A stretch of DNA of 64,000 nucleotides from contig CAVVAR010000010.1 of assembly GCA_963746315.1 (NCBI GenBank), forward strand, positions 62,001 to 126,000, written 5' to 3'. The position numbers and the translations under genes are program-made. Source of the stretch: Ga0077555 sp963746315 (GTDB lineage Bacteria > Pseudomonadota > Alphaproteobacteria > Rhizobiales > Hyphomicrobiaceae). Numbering within the stretch: the stretch's first letter is position 1; each line of letters starts with the position of its first letter. The notes below the pieces were generated by a model that had not been told where the DNA came from, did not search any database, and saw only the letters and a list, made by a program, of their open reading frames with translations. Positions 58,673 to 64,000 of this stretch are shown in pieces.

Positions 58673-58695
58673 TTTCCTTGGCGAAAACGTGGCCG

Positions 58696-58712
58696 AACTT
58701 AGGCACTAAGTT
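58696..58712. promoter_or_regulatory. Palindromic operator candidate upstream of the NrtR-like gene
   Basis: AACTTAG, a 3-base spacer GCA, CTAAGTT: perfect 7-base arms. It lies 70 bp before the start of the NrtR-like regulator, in an otherwise unstructured 109-bp gap, and may be its own binding site. Confidence 0.5.
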
Positions 58713-58781
58713 GCCACAAGGCCACGATCCCTCCTGAAAAGCGCCGAAATCGACAGGGACTTTCCAGGCAGGAGAGTGCCC

Positions 58782-59843
58782 ATGCAAGATGACGTGACAC
58801 GGGGGGCTTGCGCCCCAATCGAGGCCGACGGCGCGGCGTGGCAGCGGGAGCCCGACGTCGACAGAGGAGTGGCCCCCAGCCTGGCGGATGAGGTCAGGGT
58901 GGGGTTGACAGCCGTGGTGCTGTCGGTGCGCCAGGAGCAGCCGGTGGTGATGATGACCCAGATGCAGGGTCACGACCGGCGGCTCAATGGCGGATCCCCG
59001 CCATGGCGTCTTCCGGCGGGACGGTTCTGCCCCTTGGAGCAACCTTCGCTCGAGTCAGCCTTGCGCAAGGTTGTGATGGAAGGTGCCGGTCGGGAGCTCG
59101 GCTATCTCGAGCAGCTCCTCACCGATTACGGACCGCTCGACGGAAAGGTGGGCGAGCACGCGGCTGGGGGGCCGCGGCAGCTCTCGGTGAGCTATCTCGC
59201 GCTGACACGCTCCGAGATGGCGCCGCTGGCGGAAGGCGCACGTTGGGTCGACTGCTACGAGTTGCTGCCCTGGGAGGACTTCCGGGGCGGACGGCCGTCG
59301 ATTTTGACGAGCCACATCCTGCCCGGTCTCGAGACCTGGTGCGGCGACACGACCGCCACGACATCGCCGGGAGCGGACTGCGAGGCTCCCATGAGCCGCA
59401 GCGAGCGGGTCGCCGTGTCGTTCGGATTGTCCGGTCGCAGCTGGGATGACCAGCGGGTGGTCGACCGGCTCGATCTTCTTCTCGAAGCCGGCCTTCTCGA
59501 CAAGGTGGCGCCATCGCCTCTGTGCTCCGGTGACGTCAGACTGGCAGCCGCGGGTCTCGGCCGGTTGCGGGCCAAGATCCGCTATCGGCCCGTCGTATTC
59601 GAGCTTCTACCGCACGAGTTCACGCTGTTCGAGCTGCAGAGAACCGTCGAGGCGGTGCTCGGGCCAACGCTGCACAAGCAGAACTTCCGGCGGCTGGTCG
59701 AGGGCACGGGCTTGGTCGAGCCGACCGGCGACGTGCGCAACAACACCGGCGGGCGCCCCGCGAAGACGTTCCGCTTCCGGCGGGAAGTGCTGCTGGAACG
59801 ACCGGCTCCGGGGGTTCACGTCCGGCCTGGCCGGGCGGCCTGA
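58782..59843 (+). CDS. NrtR-like transcriptional regulator (Nudix plus winged helix)
   Basis: A 353-residue protein. The middle is a Nudix domain (L-P-A-G-R-F then A-L-R-K-V-V-M-E-G-A-G-R-E-L-G-Y), whose catalytic R-E-x-x-E-E box is degraded, so it should bind but not hydrolyse. The C-terminal winged helix F-E-L-L-P-H-E-F-T-L-F-E-L-Q-R-T-V-E, K-Q-N-F-R-R-L-V and T-G-G-R-P-A-K-T-F-R-F is the NrtR DNA-binding domain. NrtR senses ADP-ribose and controls NAD or pentose genes. AGGAGAG precedes the ATG. A palindromic operator lies upstream. The N-terminal 40 residues are extra. Confidence 0.87.
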   Translation: MQDDVTRGACAPIEADGAAWQREPDVDRGVAPSLADEVRVGLTAVVLSVRQEQPVVMMTQMQGHDRRLNGGSPPWRLPAGRFCPLEQPSLESALRKVVMEGAGRELGYLEQLLTDYGPLDGKVGEHAAGGPRQLSVSYLALTRSEMAPLAEGARWVDCYELLPWEDFRGGRPSILTSHILPGLETWCGDTTATTSPGADCEAPMSRSERVAVSFGLSGRSWDDQRVVDRLDLLLEAGLLDKVAPSPLCSGDVRLAAAGLGRLRAKIRYRPVVFELLPHEFTLFELQRTVEAVLGPTLHKQNFRRLVEGTGLVEPTGDVRNNTGGRPAKTFRFRREVLLERPAPGVHVRPGRAA

Positions 59844-59859
59844 CGACACCCGGCGACGC

Positions 59860-60471
59860 TCAGCCGCCGGGTTGCTTGCCGGAACGGCCGGCCTTCAGCC
59901 GGTCGTAGGCGGCGATGATCTCGGCCATGGGTATACGGCGATGCTCGGCGCAGCGCTCGTCGCCAGTCGCCCCCGGCGGCCTTTGCCGGGGAGCGACGTC
60001 CATCGGAAGCGGCGCCGAGGCTCGCTCGATCTCGCTGCGGCGCTCCGCGGCTGCCGCCTCGGCCAGCTCCTGGACCGCGCGCGCGATTTCGACACCGTTC
60101 CAGCCGACGGTTTTGTCGGCGATGCGCCGGATGATGGCCGAAGCCGGCTCACGTCCCGGGGCGACCACAGCCAGAATGGGAATGCGGCGGCGGAAGCTCT
60201 TCTCGGCCACCAGAAGCTCGTGCTCGGTCCAGGCGGCGGTGGGATCGTCGCAACCGCCCCAGATCAACGCGACATGGGTCTGGCTCATCGCGACCTTGAC
60301 CAGCGCGCGGCACTTCGCGGGGTCCGAGACCTCAATCTCCGTTCCGCTGGCTGGCATCGAGGCGACGGAATGCAGGAACTCGGGCAGGCCATCGAAGAGG
60401 GCGCGAAGCCGCTCGGCCTCGCCGCTCGACACCCAGGAGCGCGCCATATAGATGCGGTAGACACTGATCAT
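59860..60471 (-). CDS. TIR-like domain protein (ThsB/DUF1863-type)
   Basis: A 203-residue protein. The pattern V-Y-R-I-Y-M-A-R-S (4-12), S-D-P-A-K-C-R-A-L-V-K-V-A-M-S-Q-T-H-V-A-L-I-W-G-G (49-73), W-T-E-H-E-L-L-V-A-E (81-90), R-I-P-I-L-A-V-V-A-P-G (96-106) and V-G-W-N (122-125) follows the TIR-like fold of ThsB-type proteins, with the conserved Glu after Trp (E83/E85) as possible NAD-binding or catalytic residue. The C-terminal 70 residues are charged and probably flexible. It converges on the NrtR-like gene with 16 bp between. Such domains sense infection or cut NAD; no ThsA partner is adjacent. Confidence 0.7.
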   Translation of the reverse strand: MISVYRIYMARSWVSSGEAERLRALFDGLPEFLHSVASMPASGTEIEVSDPAKCRALVKVAMSQTHVALIWGGCDDPTAAWTEHELLVAEKSFRRRIPILAVVAPGREPASAIIRRIADKTVGWNGVEIARAVQELAEAAAAERRSEIERASAPLPMDVAPRQRPPGATGDERCAEHRRIPMAEIIAAYDRLKAGRSGKQPGG

Positions 60472-60618
60472 CCCGTACCGTGCCCGCCCAGTGCTCGTGC
60501 CTCGGAGGCACGTCTCGGCACTATCGAGGCGAACGCGCTAAAGAGACGTTAACGGGTCATTCTTCTCACCCGCGCCGACGCCGCTCCGCGGAGGCCGACA
60601 CGGGGTCCGCGTACGGGC

Positions 60619-62352
60619 TCAGTGCTCGTAGCGCCAGTAGGTCCCGGCCGGCACGTTGACCGGCTTGAAGGCCTTGAGGCGCCCGCTCCAGGGTCGGGTC
60701 CCCGATCGTATGATCTGGCCGATGTCCGTCAAAAGGTCGGTATGCTCCGCGTAGCCGGAGTGATGCAGCGCCAGGTAGCTGGTCGACAACCGGGTGATGT
60801 CGATCGAATCGATGCCGGCGACGATCACAGGTCCACCTTCGGGCACGTCGCCGGCGCGAGGCTTGTTGCCCGCGACGAATCGGGACGCCTCGAGGGCGCG
60901 GTCGTTGGCCGCCGCATAGAGGGTGATGCCCTTGGCCACGCCCGTGATCTCGGAGGCGATCGCCTCGAAGGCGTCGCGATCGACGTCCGGCGAGGCCAGG
61001 ATGATCTGGTTGATGCGCGAGACGGCGTCGGGTGCACGAAGCTTCAAGGTCCGCAGCACTTGCAGCAGCATCTGATTGCCCATGCTGTGGGCGATGATGT
61101 TGATGCTGGTCGAGCCCGTCTCGTTCTGCACCATCTGCAGGAACTCGTAGAGGTAGCGCTCGGCTCCCTGGGCGCTGTCGCGATCGTAGATGTAGCTTGC
61201 GAGGCCGCCGCCGGAGGGCCAGCTGTAGGTGTAAGCGGCACCGTCGAACTGCAGATCGTAGCTGATCTGGGCGGTACGGAAGAGGCTGTCGTCGAAGCTC
61301 GTGTTGTAGCCGTGAATGAAGACGATCGACTGATTGCGGAAAGTGCGGCTATCGGCGAGGCGCTTCTTGACCAGCTCGAGCAGCTCGGCCTTGCTCAGTG
61401 CCTTGAGCTCTCGCACGGTGAAATGGCGGTTGGGATCCTCCTTCTCGAGCTGGAATGTGCCGATATAGGGGATCGTCCAGGCCCTCGGCCGCTCGATGTT
61501 CGGCACCTTGTGATCCAAGGGCACGCTGACCAAGGCGCGCCCCGTCTCGAGCCGCTTGGCGCGATCGTTGGCGTAGCCGATACGGCCTTCCTGCTTCACG
61601 CGATTGCGGTCGGTCCCATAAAAGACCGGCACGATATGAAAGCGCTGGCTAGCCGAAGCGGCTGCAGCGGCCGTCGGTGCCGCGGGAGCCGCCGCTGCCG
61701 GAGGCGGAACGGTCGACGGCCGGATCGAGCGCGTCGCTGCCCTCGGCTGCGAGGTTCCGGGCGCGGCGCCGGGAGCGGGCGGCTCCGGAGCAGGCCGCGC
61801 ACTTCCGACACGCGGACGTGCCAGTGGCGGAGCGTCCGCCGCAACAGGAGCACGGTCGGCCGAGCGCGGCGCCACCGGAACCGGCGCCGGGGCTGGAGCA
61901 GCCGCCCGTGGCGCTCCGAAGGAACCCCGTCCCGTGCCGCCTCCGCCCTCGCCGGGACCGCCTTTACCGAGGCTTTCGAACCGGCGCGCCCTCGTTGATC
62001 GAGACGCTGCGCCCTGATCCTTCGCGGCCGTCGACCGCCGCTTGTAGCCGATGTCGGAGTAACGGGATGCCGATGTGCTCTGAGTCGAGCTGAATAGGGC
62101 ACAATTCGACGAGCGGCGCACCACACCGCCGCCCCGATAAAACTCCAGCGCGATGCAACGATCGTCCTTGAGGCAGCGTTCCTCGCACTGTTGATAGGTG
62201 AGGTTGCGCAGACGTGCGTAGGCGGCACCCTTCAACGTCTGGTTCTCGACTTTCTGGATGAACGTTTGCGCCACGGCGGGCACGGCCAACGCCGACACAG
62301 CCAGCGCGATGCCCGCAACTATGGATGCTCGCACAATCGTCCAGCTAGCCAT
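60619..62352 (-). CDS. Secreted PAN-domain and alpha/beta hydrolase (DUF900) fusion
   Basis: A 577-residue protein. A signal peptide is followed by a PAN/apple domain (residues about 30-105, cysteines in Q-C-E-E-R-C-L-K-D-D-R-C and S-S-N-C-A-L-F), then an Ala/Pro/Arg-rich linker of about 130 residues, then a DUF900 alpha/beta hydrolase: V-F-Y-G-T-D-R-N-R, V-F-I-H-G-Y-N-T-S-F, the nucleophile box A-H-S-M-G-N, D-V-D-R-D-A-F and C-terminal H-H-S-G-Y-A-E-H. It should act outside the cytoplasm on an unknown ester. Start at 62352 or 62367. Confidence 0.87.
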   Translation of the reverse strand: MASWTIVRASIVAGIALAVSALAVPAVAQTFIQKVENQTLKGAAYARLRNLTYQQCEERCLKDDRCIALEFYRGGGVVRRSSNCALFSSTQSTSASRYSDIGYKRRSTAAKDQGAASRSTRARRFESLGKGGPGEGGGGTGRGSFGAPRAAAPAPAPVPVAPRSADRAPVAADAPPLARPRVGSARPAPEPPAPGAAPGTSQPRAATRSIRPSTVPPPAAAAPAAPTAAAAASASQRFHIVPVFYGTDRNRVKQEGRIGYANDRAKRLETGRALVSVPLDHKVPNIERPRAWTIPYIGTFQLEKEDPNRHFTVRELKALSKAELLELVKKRLADSRTFRNQSIVFIHGYNTSFDDSLFRTAQISYDLQFDGAAYTYSWPSGGGLASYIYDRDSAQGAERYLYEFLQMVQNETGSTSINIIAHSMGNQMLLQVLRTLKLRAPDAVSRINQIILASPDVDRDAFEAIASEITGVAKGITLYAAANDRALEASRFVAGNKPRAGDVPEGGPVIVAGIDSIDITRLSTSYLALHHSGYAEHTDLLTDIGQIIRSGTRPWSGRLKAFKPVNVPAGTYWRYEH

Positions 62353-62541
62353 GCCCCGCCTCCCCATACCGTCGAATAGGAAATACTCAATTCCTGCTGT
62401 GCAACAAGACTGTGGCGTCGAGTTGGCACAGGCTTTTTGTCAGCCGACGGTCTGGCACGCCATCCGCGTCACGCGACACGGCGAAGGCAATGGGATGGCC
62501 GGCATCTTGCCCGGCGCCGCAAACACTCGCATTCTCTGCCC

Positions 62542-63606
62542 ATGAGATCGCCGCCGACAACCGACCGCGCGCCACCCCGCCGCCCACCTCGCCCCGGCAC
62601 CCGCCCGAGCCTGAGCCTCGAGGCGCTCGCGGACGGAATCCGCGGCGGCAACCGGGCGGTCCTCGCGCAGGCGATCACTTTGGTCGAGAGCTCGAACGCC
62701 ACGCATCAGGAGAAGGCGCGTGCGCTCATCCAGATGCTGCTGCCCGACACCGGCAAAGCGCGTCGCGTCGGGATCACTGGGGTGCCGGGTGTCGGCAAAT
62801 CGACCACCATCGACCAGCTCGGCATGAATCTGATCGCGACCGGCCATCGCGTCGCGGTGCTCGCGGTCGATCCGACATCGCGCCGGACGGGCGGCTCGAT
62901 CCTCGGCGACAAGACACGCATGCAGCGCCTCTCTCAGGAGCGACGCGCCTTTATCCGCCCCTCGCCGACATCGGGCACGCTCGGCGGAGTCGCACGCCGC
63001 ACGCGCGAGACGATGGCTCTGGTCGAGGCTGCGGGCTTCGACGTGGTCATCGTCGAGACGGTCGGCGTCGGCCAGTCGGAGACGGCGGTCGCGGAGATGG
63101 TCGACTTCTTCCTGGTGCTGTTGCTGGCGGGCGGTGGCGATGACCTGCAGGGGATCAAAAAAGGCATCATCGAGCTTGCCGATATGATCGCCATCAACAA
63201 AGCCGATGGGGCCAACATGGAGCCCGCCACGCGGGCCGCTGCAGATTACAGGGGCGCCCTCAACATCCTCACGCCCGCCTCGCCGAGCTGGCAGCCGCCG
63301 GTGCTCACGATCTCGGGCCGGGACAATCGAGGGCTCGACCAGCTTTGGGAGCGCATCGAGGAGCACGCCCGGATCATGACGGCGTCGGGTGAGCGCGACG
63401 AGCGACGGCGGCGCCAGGCCGTCTCGTGGATGCGCGAGATGCTGACCGACCGGCTGATCGACACGGTGCGCGCGACGCCTGCCCTTAAACAGCGCCTGCC
63501 GGAAATCGAGGCCGAGGTCGCAGCAGGGCGATTGTCACCGAGCGTCGCCGTCGAGGAGATTCTTCAGCGCCTCGCCTTCGTTCCATCGAATGCGGAACGC
63601 CAATGA
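62542..63606 (+). CDS. meaB: Methylmalonyl-CoA mutase-associated GTPase MeaB
   Basis: A 354-residue G3E-family GTPase. Walker A is G-V-P-G-V-G-K-S-T-T, followed by V-L-A-V-D-P-T-S, the segment G-S-I-L-G-D-K-T-R-M, V-E-T-V-G-V-G-Q-S-E and the guanine motif I-N-K-A-D. MeaB loads and protects the B12 cofactor of methylmalonyl-CoA mutase. The mutase genes are not in the window. The ATG at 62542 was chosen because the longer frame reads low-complexity Arg-rich sequence upstream. Confidence 0.93.
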   Translation: MRSPPTTDRAPPRRPPRPGTRPSLSLEALADGIRGGNRAVLAQAITLVESSNATHQEKARALIQMLLPDTGKARRVGITGVPGVGKSTTIDQLGMNLIATGHRVAVLAVDPTSRRTGGSILGDKTRMQRLSQERRAFIRPSPTSGTLGGVARRTRETMALVEAAGFDVVIVETVGVGQSETAVAEMVDFFLVLLLAGGGDDLQGIKKGIIELADMIAINKADGANMEPATRAAADYRGALNILTPASPSWQPPVLTISGRDNRGLDQLWERIEEHARIMTASGERDERRRRQAVSWMREMLTDRLIDTVRATPALKQRLPEIEAEVAAGRLSPSVAVEEILQRLAFVPSNAERQ

Positions 63607-63641
63607 GGCACCACCACCGAAACGCCAACCGCGAAACCAGA

Positions 63642-64000
63642 ATGCCCATGTCGACGCCCCAGGATCGCCCCACCATCCTCATCACCGGCTTCGGCCCCTT
63701 CCCCACGGTCGGCGCCAACGCCACCTCGATCCTGGTGCCGCGGATCGCGGACGCAGCGCGGCGTGGCGTGCCGGGCGTCACCGTCTCCGCTCATGTCCTG
63801 CCCACGGAGTGGGAGATGAGCCTGGTTCTCCTCGAGGAGCTGACGCGGGCGCTGAGGCCGACGCTCGCGCTCCATTTCGGGGTCTCGGGCCGGGCAACAG
63901 GGTTCGAGATCGAGACGCGCGGCCGCAACCGCTGCTCGCTGAGCGAGGACGCTGCCGGGCGGCTGCCGCTCTGCGAGCGCGTGTCGCCGAAGGGGCCCGA
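63642..64000 (+). CDS. Pyroglutamyl-peptidase I family protein (partial, runs off window)
   Basis: The first 119 or so residues are visible. I-L-I-T-G-F-G-P-F-P-T-V-G-A-N-A-T matches the N-terminal strand of family C15 peptidases, and L-H-F-G-V-S-G-R-A-T-G-F-E-I-E-T-R-G-R-N matches the region holding the catalytic Glu. The Cys and His should lie beyond the window. Starts at 63603 (overlapping the meaB stop as ATGA), 63642 or 63648 are all in the same frame. It removes N-terminal pyroglutamate in characterised members. Confidence 0.85.
   Translation, partial: MPMSTPQDRPTILITGFGPFPTVGANATSILVPRIADAARRGVPGVTVSAHVLPTEWEMSLVLLEELTRALRPTLALHFGVSGRATGFEIETRGRNRCSLSEDAAGRLPLCERVSPKGP

Overview
The window looks like chromosome of a GC-rich alphaproteobacterium, most probably of the Hyphomicrobiales. 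The evidence is an RcdA/DUF1465 gene beside rpmE, a yebC-ruvC-ruvA run, an intracellular PHA depolymerase with a PhaR-type operator, 6S RNA upstream of 5-formyl-THF cyclo-ligase, a MeaB GTPase and many CoA-ester and short-chain oxidation enzymes. No rRNA, tRNA, CRISPR array or prophage was recognised.

Layout. 1-9.7 kb: catabolic genes, nearly all on the minus strand (HMG-CoA lyase-like, AraC regulator divergent from an acyl-CoA dehydrogenase, D-2-hydroxyacid dehydrogenase, luciferase-like monooxygenase, aldo/keto reductase, PNPOx-like protein, metallo-beta-lactamase hydrolase, lone PhnM-like amidohydrolase). 9.8-13.5 kb: GMC oxidoreductase, a small membrane protein and a GNAT protein on the plus strand. 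13.5-22.6 kb: an unusual complex I cluster on the minus strand, nuoA-B-C-(small exported protein)-(hotdog thioesterase)-nuoD-(exported protein)-[IS256 insertion]-(YjdM/PhnA)-(membrane protein)-nuoE-(membrane protein)-nuoF. It stops after a frameshifted nuoF and no nuoG-N follows. 23-31.6 kb: housekeeping genes (YmdB-like phosphodiesterase, 5-FCL, 6S RNA, RecO, RecX, Nudix hydrolase, GAPDH) and a CaiB-type CoA transferase. 32.2-33.6 kb: a lower-GC FtsE-like ATPase with an FtsX-like protein that lacks the large periplasmic domain. 34.5-37.3 kb: HpaB-like monooxygenase and an MFS transporter. 37.5-40.1 kb: yebC, ruvC, ruvA without ruvB. 40-48 kb: EmrB-like efflux, quinone reductase, DUF1192, rcdA, rpmE, a metallo-beta-lactamase protein, a flavodoxin-fold reductase and phaZ. 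48-54.5 kb: a subtilisin-like pseudoprotease, mobB/mobA, a DUF1203 fragment, a Rieske protein, ferredoxin-NADP reductase and acetyl-CoA synthetase. 54.6-64 kb: small proteins, patatin lipoprotein, tag, HD hydrolase, NrtR-like regulator converging on a TIR-like protein, a PAN/alpha-beta hydrolase fusion, meaB and the start of a pyroglutamyl peptidase gene.

The main points of interest are: (1) the fragmented, IS-interrupted nuo cluster with accessory genes, including one whose ribosome binding site sits in front of an ATA codon; (2) the domain-less FtsEX-like pair; (3) the lone TIR-like protein next to an NrtR-type regulator with a palindromic operator; (4) a secreted subtilase fold with all three catalytic residues gone; (5) paired single-base indels in acs and one in nuoF, which should be checked against reads before any biological reading.

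Starts were chosen from ribosome binding sites, overlaps and expected N-termini, so several differ from the longest open frame. No database search was run; family names rest on motif and sequence recognition.
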